DNA of 20,101 nucleotides, from contig DASSKO010000048.1 in assembly GCA_035690425.1 (NCBI GenBank), forward strand, positions 1 through 20,101, read 5' to 3'. Position 1 is the first letter of the stretch; every line of letters begins with the position of its first letter. Source of the stretch: DASSKO01 sp035690425 (GTDB taxonomy: Bacteria > Actinomycetota > Actinomycetes > Propionibacteriales > Nocardioidaceae). A program made the position numbers and the translations under genes. The notes under the pieces were generated by a model. That model had not been told where the DNA came from and did no database searches. It was given only the letters and a program-made list of their open reading frames with translations. Below are positions 1 through 8,400 of this stretch, piece by piece.

Positions 1-836
1 TCCGCCGCCACGTGTGCGGCGTCGGCGCTGTCGTCGGCGAGCACGGCGATCTCGGTGGGGCCGGCCTCGGAGTCGATCCCGATCCGTCCCTTGAGCAGCC
101 GCTTGGCCGCCACGACGTAGATGTTGCCGGGGCCGGTGACCAGGTCCACCGGCGCGCACGCCTCGGAGTCGGTGCCGCCATCGCCGTACCCGTAGGCGAA
201 CATCGCGACCGCCTGCGCCCCGCCGGCGGCGTAGACCTCGTCGACGCCGAGCAGCGCGCACGCGGCCAGGATGGTCGGGTGCGGCAGGCCGCCGTACTCG
301 GCCTGCGGTGGGCTGGCCAGCGCGATCGAGGCGACACCGGCGACCTGCGCGGGTACGACGTTCATGACGACGCTGGACACCAACGGGGCGAGCCCGCCGG
401 GCGCGTAGAGGCCGACCCGGTCCACCGGCACCAGGCGCTGGGTCACCACGCCGCCGGGAACCACCTCGGTGACCACGTCGGCGCCCCGCTCGGCGACACA
501 CGTGCGGCGCAGCCTGGCGATGGACTCCTCGATCCCGGCGCGCACGTCGGGGTCGAGGCCTTCGAGCGCTGCGGTGATCGCGGGCGCCGGGACTCGCACG
601 TCGGTGATCTCGACGCCGTCGAAGGTCTTGGCGTAGTGCCGCAGCGCCTCGACGCCGCGGGAGCGCACGTCGTCGCAGATCGGGCGCACCCGCTCCACAG
701 CGGTCTCCACGTCGAGGGCCGCGCGGGGCACCACGCCGCGGTAGGCCGCGGATCCCGAGGTGACGGGTCCCGAGGCGGAGGCGGCCGCTGCGGCATTCTC
801 GGGACGCAGGTCGATACGGCGAATCACAGGATCCAT
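1..836 (-). CDS. hisD: Histidinol dehydrogenase, C-terminus beyond window
   Basis: HisD catalyses the last two steps of histidine biosynthesis: NAD-dependent, zinc-dependent oxidation of L-histidinol to L-histidine in the cytoplasm. Reading leftwards from ATG 834-836 gives 278 codons with no stop before the window edge; the family is about 430-440 residues, so roughly a third is missing. Family landmarks seen in order are an actinobacterial N-terminus (MDPVIRRIDLRP), PVDRVGLYAPGG, VVPAQVAGV, a GGAQAVAMFAYG stretch, VTGPGNIYVVAAKR and the segment DSEAGPTEIAVLADDSA. The zinc and catalytic histidines lie further on, outside the window. No strong Shine-Dalgarno precedes the ATG. It is divergent from the LON-domain gene, with 59 bases between starts. 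Other his genes would be expected downstream, off the left edge. Identity is near certain. Confidence 0.96.
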   Translation of the reverse strand, partial: MDPVIRRIDLRPENAAAAASASGPVTSGSAAYRGVVPRAALDVETAVERVRPICDDVRSRGVEALRHYAKTFDGVEITDVRVPAPAITAALEGLDPDVRAGIEESIARLRRTCVAERGADVVTEVVPGGVVTQRLVPVDRVGLYAPGGLAPLVSSVVMNVVPAQVAGVASIALASPPQAEYGGLPHPTILAACALLGVDEVYAAGGAQAVAMFAYGYGDGGTDSEACAPVDLVTGPGNIYVVAAKRLLKGRIGIDSEAGPTEIAVLADDSADAAHVAA

Positions 837-895
837 CGTAGGCGGGCGGCCGCGTGGGCCACGCCGGGTGTCGGGAGGTGGGATGCAGCGATAGC

Positions 896-1573
896 GTGAC
901 GGTCGTGGGCGCTGGACTACCGATCTTCCCGCTGGGCGCGGTGCTGTTTCCCGGGGTCACGATGCCGCTGCACATCTTCGAGGAGCGTTATCGGTCGCTG
1001 GTGTCCACGCTAATCTCCGACGTCGCCGAGCCCGAGCGTGCCTTCGGCATCGTCGCGATCCGCGAGGGCTTCGAGGTCGGCAGCCGCGGCGTCCACTCGC
1101 TGCAGCGCGTCGGCTGTGAGGCGCGGCTGCTGTCGGTGGACCAGCTCGACGACGGCCGCTTCGACATCGAGGTGGTCGGTGGACGGCGGCTTCGCGTCGA
1201 CGCTGTCGACCCTTCCGGCGAATACATCGTCGGACAGGTCGAGTGGCTGGCGGAGGCCGCCGGCGACGACGCCGAGCGGGCCGCCAACCGGGCGCGTGCG
1301 ATGTTCGAGCGCTACCGGGTCGACCTGGCCCAGATGCGGGGCAACGAGGTGCTGGCCGGAGATCTGCCGCACGACCCGACCGGCCTGTCGTACAGCCTGG
1401 CCGCGACCTGCCTACTCACCCTGCAGCAGCGGCAGAACCTACTCGAGGTCGACGACGACGCCAGCCGGCTGCGGATGCTCACCGGCGCGATGCGCCAGGA
1501 GATGCAGGCGATGCGGGCGATACCCTCCCTGCCCGCGACCGAAGTCGCACGCACCGGCTGGTCCCCCAACTGA
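896..1573 (+). CDS. LON peptidase substrate-binding domain protein
   Basis: A stand-alone LON N-terminal (substrate-binding) domain protein of 225 residues without ATPase or protease domains. The opening LPIFPLGAVLFPGVTMPLHIFEERYRSL is diagnostic of this domain (PUA-like fold), followed by FGIVAIREG, a GCEARLL strand and an acidic helical C-terminal half. Such proteins are common in Actinobacteria; their role is not settled, and peptide or misfolded-protein recognition is only inferred from Lon. I chose GTG 896 because the domain begins within ten residues and GGGAGGTGGG lies at 873-882, although the spacing is long. An upstream in-frame GTG at 854 would add an unconserved leader. It is divergent from hisD and convergent with the DUF3352 gene, with a hairpin between the two stop codons. 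Confidence 0.88.
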   Translation: MTVVGAGLPIFPLGAVLFPGVTMPLHIFEERYRSLVSTLISDVAEPERAFGIVAIREGFEVGSRGVHSLQRVGCEARLLSVDQLDDGRFDIEVVGGRRLRVDAVDPSGEYIVGQVEWLAEAAGDDAERAANRARAMFERYRVDLAQMRGNEVLAGDLPHDPTGLSYSLAATCLLTLQQRQNLLEVDDDASRLRMLTGAMRQEMQAMRAIPSLPATEVARTGWSPN

Positions 1574-1596
1574 CCTTGCTCGGGCAGAACTGCGAT

Positions 1597-1620
1597 CTCG
1601 CGGCGAGGTTGGCCCGCGAG
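1597..1620. terminator. Hairpin between convergent genes
   Basis: CTCGCGG (1597-1603) and CCGCGAG (1614-1620) form a perfect 7-bp stem with a 10-base loop, extendable by wobble pairs. It lies in the 60-base gap between the stops of the LON-domain gene and the DUF3352 gene and is followed by GTTT on the plus strand. The position suggests a shared terminator; the T tract is weak. Confidence 0.4.
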
Positions 1621-1633
1621 GTTTGGCAGTGGG

Positions 1634-3217
1634 TCAGTCGACGGTGACCCGCAGGGTCGCCTCGACGTAGCCGTCGTGGATCTGGCTGGACGCGCCGACA
1701 GCATCGACCGGCTTGATGTTAACGAGCGCCTCCTGGTCGCCCGGGTCGGCGAGGGCCTCCAGCAGCGGCTCCAGGCCGTCGACGTCGACATAGGCGTAGG
1801 ACTGGGCGTCGGCGGCGTCGTTGACCGCGGCTTGGAACTTCGCGGTGTCGCCGAGTGCACCGCCGTCGGCGAGCGCTTCGGCGTACTCGTCGCTGGTGGC
1901 TACCGCGACGCCGTCGTCGGTCTCGACCTTGGTGAGCCTCACGGGTACGCCGCTGCGCGTCGCGAGCGTCTGCACGTCGTCGAACACCTTGGCGAACTCG
2001 TCGGCGTCGGTCGCGATCCGCGCACCGAGGCGAAGCATCGACACGTCGCCGGCCGTGACCGTCTCGACCAGACCCGCGCCGTCCAGCGCCAGGGCGAAGT
2101 CGCTGCCGAGCAGCGTCTGCAGGTCGGCGGGCAGCCGCAGCCCGGTCGCTGCCTCGATCTCGTCGATGGCTGCCTGCGGGTCCTGCCCGTCGCTGGCGAT
2201 CTCCAGCAGGCTGTCCCACTGCTCGTCGACCCAGCGGTCGCCGTCAGCGACACCGATCGCCACGGCGGTGCTCTCCGGGAGCTCGGCGGAGGCCGTGCCT
2301 GCGCCGTCGAGCTTCTCGTAGGCGTCACCAGTCACCACAGTGGCGACCTCGGCCGCACCGTTGTCGAAGCGGAACGCGACTGCACCGCTGCGGTAGGACT
2401 GCTGCACGGCCTTCTCCAGCTGGTCGCTCATGCCCCCGGAGCCGGACCCGGGCGCCGCGAAGCCCGACAACATCGGACCGGCGGCGTCCATGATCCCCTG
2501 GCCGTCGAACCAGATCGATGCCACGCCCTGCTCGCCGAGCCGGTCCATGTCGGCAGCGAAGACGTCGTTGTCGGCGAGGCTCGAGCGGCTCGCGGACTCG
2601 GCGTAGCCGTCGGCGAGCTTCTGGGTCTCGGCCACGATCATGTAGTCGTTGTAGTAGGCCCAGCCCTCGGTGGCCTCGCCGTCGGGGCTGCCGCAGGCCA
2701 TCAGGTCCTCGATGCCGCTGCGTGCGGTCTCCTCGTCCTGGACCTGCACGGCGACTGTGACGCCGGGCTCGCCCGTTCCGTCGGTCGGCGCGAAGACGGC
2801 CACACCCAGACGCTCGCCCAGCCAGGGCTCGACATCGTCCTCGAAGTCGAGGTCACAGCCGCTGTCCTCCCGCATCGCCTCGAAGAGCGCCTTGCGCAGG
2901 TCGGTGCGCGGGTCGTCGATGCCGGTGACGTCCTCGAAGCCCGGGAACTTGTCCAGCATCCGCAGAGCCTCGATCTTCTGACCGGCCGAGGGGTCGAGGT
3001 CCAGCCGCAGGTAGCCGATCGCATCCGCAGGCAACGCGTCGTGCGGCTGCGTGCCGCCGCCGGACAGCGCGTTGTAGACCGCGAAGCCGCCGAGCGGCAG
3101 CCCGACCGCAGCGACCACACCACCGACCACGCCGACCACCAGACCGGTGCGTCGCTTCTTCGGTGCTGCGGTCGGCTCCGGGTGACCGCCGCCACCCACG
3201 ATCTCGTCGTTGGACAT
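1634..3217 (-). CDS. DUF3352 domain protein, membrane-anchored, exported
   Basis: A 527-residue protein of the DUF3352 family, found widely in Actinobacteria and of unknown function. A short cytoplasmic N-terminus with a KKRR patch (20-23) precedes one membrane helix (about 25-49). The rest is predicted outside: the family entry motif LPADAIGYLRLDLDPSAGQ starts at residue 62, followed by KFPGFED, DPRTDLRKALFEAM and acidic, Ala/Asp-rich repeats of mixed alpha/beta character. The start is ATG 3215-3217, since AAGGGGA lies just upstream and the membrane helix follows; in-frame upstream sequence runs into the neighbouring gene. It lies 41 bases downstream of a membrane-protein gene on the same strand and is probably cotranscribed with it. 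Both proteins carry LPADAI directly after their first membrane helix. Confidence 0.85.
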   Translation of the reverse strand: MSNDEIVGGGGHPEPTAAPKKRRTGLVVGVVGGVVAAVGLPLGGFAVYNALSGGGTQPHDALPADAIGYLRLDLDPSAGQKIEALRMLDKFPGFEDVTGIDDPRTDLRKALFEAMREDSGCDLDFEDDVEPWLGERLGVAVFAPTDGTGEPGVTVAVQVQDEETARSGIEDLMACGSPDGEATEGWAYYNDYMIVAETQKLADGYAESASRSSLADNDVFAADMDRLGEQGVASIWFDGQGIMDAAGPMLSGFAAPGSGSGGMSDQLEKAVQQSYRSGAVAFRFDNGAAEVATVVTGDAYEKLDGAGTASAELPESTAVAIGVADGDRWVDEQWDSLLEIASDGQDPQAAIDEIEAATGLRLPADLQTLLGSDFALALDGAGLVETVTAGDVSMLRLGARIATDADEFAKVFDDVQTLATRSGVPVRLTKVETDDGVAVATSDEYAEALADGGALGDTAKFQAAVNDAADAQSYAYVDVDGLEPLLEALADPGDQEALVNIKPVDAVGASSQIHDGYVEATLRVTVD

Positions 3218-3258
3218 CGACTGTTCCCCTTGGTGTGCTGAGCGTGACTCAGCAGAAC

Positions 3259-3831
3259 CTAGTGCATGCCGGGGTCGGCCGCGGCCGAATGCGGAACCGG
3301 CGTGAGCAGTGACACCGTGAGCATCAAGCCGACCATGGCAGCGATCGGCCAGACCAGGAGCACGGCGGTGGCGTTTACCTCGATCGGATAGGTCAAGACG
3401 TCGCCGACCGACGCCCCGGTGGCCTGCTCCGTCAACGACGCCGGCCCCAGCGCCGTACCCGTGAGCTGGGCGAGATAGCTCGCCAAGAAGGAGCCGGCGA
3501 GCACCGAAGCGAGCAGCACCAGACCACGCGCCCGGAACAGTGCCGTGCAGGCGACCGCGCACACCAGGCCACCGACCACGGCGACCAGCAGGAAGCTCGC
3601 GTCGGACTCGAAGTTTGCGGTGACGATGGCATCTGCAGGCAACGGGTCGGGAAGGGCGGTCTGGACCCGGTAGGACGGCGGGTCGGTGACCATCGCCCAG
3701 ACCCAGCCCCCCACCACACCCGCGACCGCGAACACCGCCAGCGTCACGGTGGCGGTGCGGACGACGGAGGTCCAGGTGATCGGTGGTTCGGCGGGAGACG
3801 GCACGAGAGTCGATCCTAAGTCAGCGGTCAT
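3259..3831 (-). CDS. Four-helix integral membrane protein, unknown function
   Basis: A 190-residue membrane protein I cannot name with certainty. Four hydrophobic segments are visible: about 26-48, 80-99, 103-123 and 152-176. A periplasmic-side loop after helix 1 contains DPPSYRVQ and LPADAIVTANFESDASF, and a second external loop lies between helices 3 and 4. Small actinobacterial membrane families such as DUF2567 have this size and layout, but I do not assign it. ATG 3829-3831 is the longest sensible start and has no Shine-Dalgarno. GTG 3802-3804 (codon 10) is an alternative that lies 8 bases after a TAGGAT -10-like element and would be leaderless. The DUF3352 gene follows after 41 bases, suggesting a two-gene operon; ybaK is divergent at 12 bases. 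Confidence 0.72.
   Translation of the reverse strand: MTADLGSTLVPSPAEPPITWTSVVRTATVTLAVFAVAGVVGGWVWAMVTDPPSYRVQTALPDPLPADAIVTANFESDASFLLVAVVGGLVCAVACTALFRARGLVLLASVLAGSFLASYLAQLTGTALGPASLTEQATGASVGDVLTYPIEVNATAVLLVWPIAAMVGLMLTVSLLTPVPHSAAADPGMH
3813..3818 (-). promoter_or_regulatory. Candidate -10 element (TAGGAT) for membrane-protein gene
   Basis: TAGGAT on the minus strand matches the actinobacterial TANNNT -10 form. Eight bases separate it from GTG 3802-3804, the spacing expected if transcription starts at that GTG. It lies inside the coding sequence if ATG 3829-3831 is the true start. No -35 is evident. Confidence 0.3.
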
Positions 3832-3836
3832 AGGCT
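3831..3836 (+). promoter_or_regulatory. Candidate -10 element (TAGGCT) for ybaK
   Basis: TAGGCT is a TANNNT element 7 bases before the ybaK ATG at 3844, a spacing that would give a leaderless transcript. GAGG at 3836-3839 could instead act as a Shine-Dalgarno if transcription starts further upstream, so the two readings compete. Confidence 0.3.
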
Positions 3837-3843
3837 GAGGCAC

Positions 3844-4317
3844 ATGACGGGTACGCCGGCCACCACGGCCTTGCAGCGCCGGGGCGTGGCGTTCACCCCG
3901 CACACGTATGAGCATGACCCGTCGACGGCGTCGTTCGGGCTGGAGGCGGCGCAGGCCCTCGGCGTCGACCCGGCGCGCGTGTTCAAGACGCTGGTCGTGG
4001 CCCTGGACAGCGGCGCGCTCGCGGTCGCCGTGGTGCCGGTAAGCAGCTCTTTGGACCTCAAGGCCGTCGCCGGCGCGCTGGGCGCGAAGAAAGCCACGAT
4101 GGCCGATCCGGGGGCTGCCGAGCGGAGCACCGGCTATGTGCGCGGCGGGATCAGCCCGCTCGGGCAGCGTAAGCGCCTGCCGACGGTGATCGACGAGAGT
4201 GCGTTCGCGCATGCGACGCTGCTGGTCTCGGGCGGCCGGCGCGGCTTCGACATCGAGCTGGCGTCCGACGACCTGGCCGCGCTCACCGGCGCCGTACGCG
4301 CGGCTATCAGCCGGTGA
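3844..4317 (+). CDS. ybaK: Cys-tRNA(Pro)/Cys-tRNA(Cys) deacylase YbaK
   Basis: A trans-editing hydrolase that removes cysteine mischarged onto tRNA(Pro) by prolyl-tRNA synthetase. The 157-residue length is standard. The sequence shows the YbaK signature: TPATTALQRRGVAFTPHTYEHDP at the N-terminus, GLEAAQALGVDPARVFKTLV with the conserved lysine at 48, the VPVSSSLDLKAVAGALGAKKATMAD strand-helix unit, and GGISPLGQRKRLPTVIDESA (101-120). ATG 3844 is the only sensible start. Its last codons (AAISR) and stop fall on the 13-bp repeat GGCTATCAGCCGG that recurs at the dnaE stop, so the present C-terminus may have been set by the RHS insertion: joining the two repeat copies would extend the protein by about nine residues. 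It converges on dnaE across the RHS remnant. Confidence 0.95.
   Translation: MTGTPATTALQRRGVAFTPHTYEHDPSTASFGLEAAQALGVDPARVFKTLVVALDSGALAVAVVPVSSSLDLKAVAGALGAKKATMADPGAAERSTGYVRGGISPLGQRKRLPTVIDESAFAHATLLVSGGRRGFDIELASDDLAALTGAVRAAISR
4302..4314 (+). repeat. 13-bp direct repeat, left copy, at RHS remnant
   Basis: GGCTATCAGCCGG, identical to 5473-5485. The match extends imperfectly to 20 bases (GCGCGGCTATCAGCCGGTGA here against GCGAGGCTATCAGCCGGCGA there). It covers the last codons of ybaK, directly before the RHS-like sequence starts. Confidence 0.8.
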
Positions 4318-5442
4318 CCGATTGCGCGGCGATCGAGGCTAGAGGGTTCGTCGCAGTGTGCACGTTGGTCGGGGGTGTCGCGGCGCCGCCGGAGGCCTCG
4401 GCGGTGGTCGATGCGGCGCCGTTGCCGGTGGGTCCGCGGCCGGGCGCGACCCGGGTCGACTTCGCGGTCGGTGACCGGGTGCAGGCGAGTGTGGACGTGG
4501 GCACCGGGAACCTGCTGGTCACGACCACCGGCCTGACGCTGCCCGGCATAAGCGGCGATGTGCAGCTGGGTCTGGACTACAACAGCCTGCTGGTCGGCTC
4601 GGACTCCCCGGCCGCCGACGGTGCGGCGGGCCTGGGTTGGCAGATGCGGCTGGGTGCCGATACCCGGCTGGTCGCCAACGACGACGGGTCGGTGCTGTAC
4701 CTGGCCCCGGACGGCCGCCAGGGCCTGTACCAGCCGACGTCGCCGGGCGCGGCCTCCTGCACCTCACCGGCCGGGTTCACCAACACCCTCGTCGCCAACG
4801 GCGCCGGGTGGGAGCTGACCGACCACACATCCAACGCGGTGTCGGTGTTCGACGGGGATGGCCGGCTGAGGCTGATCCGGGACCGCAACGGCCAGCAGGC
4901 CACGTTCGATTACTCCAGTTCCGGGGCCCAGCGGCTGCAGCAGATCGAGTCCACCCGCGGCGGGCCGGGAGCGCGCACGGTGGAGGTGAACTTCGCCTAC
5001 GGCATGCATGGCTCGCTGACCCAGACCGGTGATGACGGCACGGTGCGTAGGGTGAGCTATGACTACGACTTCAACACCGGCGGTGCGCCGGTGCTGACCT
5101 CGATCACCGACCCGGCCGGCTGACCTCGGTCACCAACACCGCCGGCGTGCAGACCCGGTTCGGCTACGACGCGACCAACCGGGTCACCGACGTCACCCGC
5201 GACGTGGCCGGGATCGCCGCAACCGACCCGCTGGGCCGGAACCGTTCCACCGGCTACACCCCGGACTTCGACGTGGCGTCGGCGACCAGTGGTAGCGGTG
5301 CGCAGACCAGCTTCGGGTACGCCGCGAACGGCGGGGAGTCGCTGACCGGGATCACCAGCCCGACCGGCGCATCGGTGTCGGCGGCCTACGCCGACACCGG
5401 GCTGGCGCAGTTCCTGCCCTCCAGCGGCACGGCGCAGAATAC
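4314..5442 (+). pseudogene. RHS/YD-repeat (WapA-like) gene remnant, frameshifted and truncated
   Basis: Two successive reading frames encode the N-terminal part of one RHS protein of the secreted, wall-associated type. Frame one (4314-5123) has VDVGTGNLLVTTTGLTLPG, LDYNSLLVGS, GLGWQMRLGADTRL, then RLIRDRNGQQATFDY and VSYDYDFNTGG before TGA at 5121-5123. The next frame carries on directly with LTSVTNTAGVQTRFGYDATNRVTDVTRD, a typical YD repeat, to about 5442. The break fits loss of one CCGG unit. Full RHS proteins exceed 1,000 residues; here the central and C-terminal barrel, core and toxin tip are absent. The 5' end starts at the ybaK stop with a GTGA overlap and shows what may be the tail of a signal peptide (VAVCTLVGGVAAPPEASA) without its basic start. 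Not expected to make a working product. Confidence 0.85.
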
Positions 5443-5472
5443 GTGTGGCGCTCCGTCGTCCAGGCTCAGCGA

Positions 5473-5485
5473 GGCTATCAGCCGG
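5473..5485 (+). repeat. 13-bp direct repeat, right copy, at dnaE stop
   Basis: GGCTATCAGCCGG, identical to 4302-4314, and containing the dnaE stop codon (TGA read on the minus strand at 5478-5480). The two copies bracket 1,158 bases that contain the RHS remnant. Inside the repeat GGCT-ATC-AGCC is a small inverted repeat. Confidence 0.8.
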
Positions 5486-8400
5486 CGAGACAGCTCGGGC
5501 CGAGCAGCGCCTTGAGGTCGGCCATCAGTGCCGGCGACGGAGCGACCCGCAGCCGCTCGTCGAGCCGCATCAGCTTGGTGCTGGCCTGGGACATCAGCCG
5601 CAGGTGCACCTCGGTCATCCCCGGGTGGGTGCCGAGGACGTCCTTGAGCTGCTCGACCACCGGCGGAGTACACCGGGTGACCGGCAGCGAGATCACGACC
5701 GGCCCGGTCGGGCCGTCGCTGAGGTCGGGCACCGTCACCTCCTGGGCATGCAGCTCCGGAGTGTCGTCGCGGCGGCGCAGCCGGCCCTTGACCACCAGGA
5801 TCGCGTCGTCGACCAGCAGCGTCGAGGCCAGCTGGTAGGTCGAGGGGAACAGCATCACGTCGACCCCACCCTCGAGGTCTTCGAGATGGACGACCGCCCA
5901 CGGGTCGCCGCGCTTGGTCAGCTTGCGCTGCACGTTGGTGACCAGCCCGCCGACCGTGATCGAGCTGCCGTCGGGCCGGTCCTCGTCGACCAGCAGCTGG
6001 CCGATGGTGCAGTCGCTCGCGCTGGCCAGCAGGTGCTCGAGCCCGAACAGCGGATGGTCGGACACATACAGGCCGAGCATCTCGCGCTCGTGGCCCAGCA
6101 GCGTCTGCTTGTCCCAGTCCTCGATGTCAGGCACCTTGACGCTGAACCCGAGGAACGTTGCCCCTTCCGCGCCGTCGTCACCGCCGTCGTCGCCGAACGC
6201 GCCGAACAGCGAGTCTTGGCCGATCGCCTCGTTGCGCTTGAGGTCGATGTACTGGTCGACCGCCTCCTCGTGGATGGCGACCAGTGCCCGGCGCCGGTGG
6301 CCGAGCGAGTCGAATGCGCCGGCCTTGATCAGGGAGTCGATGACGCGCTTGTTGCACGCCAGCGGTGGCACCTTGCCCATGAAGTCGTCGAAGTCGCTGA
6401 AGCGGCCCTTGGTCTCCCGCGCCGCCGAGATCGCGTCGACGACGTTGTGCCCGACGTTGCGCACGGCCGTCATGCCGAAGCGGATGTCGGTGCCGACCGG
6501 GGTGAAGTCGGCCTCGGACTCGTTGACGTCGGGCGGCAGCACCTTGATGCCCATGCGGCGACACTCGTTGAGATAGATCGCCATCTTGTCCTTCGAGTCC
6601 TGCACGCTGGTCAGCAGCCCCGCCATGTACTCGGCCGGGTAGTTGGCCTTGAGGTAGGCCGTCCAGTACGACACCAGGCCGTAGGCCGCCGAGTGCGCCT
6701 TGTTGAAGGCATAGTCGGAGAACGGCAGCAGGATCTCCCACAGCGTGTTGACCGCGCCCGTGGAGTAGCCCCGCTCGGTCATGCCGGCGGAGAAGATCTC
6801 GAACTGCTTGTCCAGCTCTGCCTTCTTCTTCTTGCCCATCGCCCGGCGCAGCAGGTCGGCCTGGCCCAGCGAGTAGCCGGCCAGCTGCTGGGCGATCGCC
6901 ATCACCTGCTCCTGGTAGACGATCAGGCCGTAGGTGTCGCCGAGGACGTCCTTGAGCGGCTCCTCCAGCTCGGGGTGAATCGGCACGACCGGCTTGCGGC
7001 CGTTCTTGCGGTCGGCATACTCGTTGTGAGAGTTGGCGCCCATTGGGCCCGGCCGGTAGAGCGCGCCGACCGCGGAGATGTCTTCGAAGTTGTCCGGGCG
7101 CATCGAGCGCAGCAGCGCACGCATCGGCCCGCCGTCGAGCTGGAACACCCCGAGCGTGTCACCACGCTGCAGCAGCGCGAACGTCGCGGGGTCGTCGAGG
7201 GTCAGATCCTCGGGTACGACGGTCACGCCGCGGTTGAGCTTGATGTTCTTCAACGCGTCGTCGATAACCGTGAGGTTGCGCAGCCCGAGAAAGTCCATCT
7301 TGAGCAGCCCGAGCGTCTCACACGTCGGGTAGTCGAACTGCGTGATGACCGCGCCGTCCTGCTCGCGGCGAAGCAGCGGGATCACGTCCATCAGTGGCTT
7401 ACTGGACATGATGACGCCGGCCGCGTGCACGCCCCACTGGCGCTTGAGGTTCTCCAGCTTCTTCGCGGTGTCGACGACCCGGCGGACATCGACGTCGCCG
7501 TCGTAGAGCGCCCGGAACTCGCCCGCCTCGCTGTAGCGCTGGTGCTCAGGGTCGAAGATGCCGGACAGCGGGACGTCCTTGCCCATCACCGTGGGCGGCA
7601 TCGCCTTGGTGATCCGCTCCCCCATCGCGAACGGGAAGCCGAGCACCCGCGAGGAGTCCTTCACGGCCTGTTTGGCCTTGATCGTGCCATAGGTGACGAT
7701 CTGCGCGACCCGGTCGCTGCCGTACTTGTCGGTGACGTAGCGGATCACCTCACCGCGCCGGCGCTCGTCGAAGTCGATGTCGAAGTCGGGCATCGAGACG
7801 CGCTCGGGGTTGAGGAAGCGCTCGAAGATCAGCCCGTGCTCGAGCGGGTTGAGGTCGGTGATACGCATCGCGTAGGCCACCATCGAGCCGGCTCCTGAGC
7901 CTCGGCCCGGCCCCACGCGGATGCCGTTCTGCTTGGCCCAGTTGATGAAGTCGGCCACGACGAGGAAGTAGCCGGGGAAGCGCATCTGGTTGATCACGCC
8001 GACCTCGTAGTCGGCCTGCTTGCGCACCTCCTCGGTGACGCCCCCGGGGAACCGCGCCTGCAACCCGCGGTCGACCTCGTGCTGGAACCAGCTCTCCTCG
8101 GTCTCGCCCTCGGGCACCGGGAACTGCGGCATGTAGCTGGCCGACTCGTCGAACTCCACGTTGCAGCGCTCGGCGATGAGCAGGGTGTTGTCGCAGGCCT
8201 CGGGGAAGTCGCGCCACACCTCGCGCATCTCCGCGGCGGTCTTGAGGTAGAAGTCGTCGGCGTCGAACTTGAACCGGGTGGGGTCGGCGAGCGTCGACCC
8301 CGACTGCACGCACAGCAGGGCGGAGTGGCCCTCGGCGTCCTCGGGGCGGGTGTAGTGCAGGTCGTTGCTGGCGACCAGCGGCAGCCCGAGGTCCTTGCCG

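Noticed and set aside
12..899. Plus-strand open frame opposite hisD
   Set aside because: hisD reads cleanly on the minus strand with conserved family motifs throughout.
1676..3241. Open frame of 521 codons on the plus strand opposite the DUF3352 gene
   Set aside because: Mirror frame of the DUF3352 gene; low-complexity and without domain features.
4314..5515. RHS region as an active polymorphic toxin with immunity gene
   Set aside because: No C-terminal toxin tip, no RHS core closure and no immunity gene; only the N-terminal part remains and it is frameshifted.
5445..7898. Open frame of 817 codons on the plus strand, opposite dnaE
   Set aside because: Antisense shadow of dnaE with no recognisable motif and no ribosome site.
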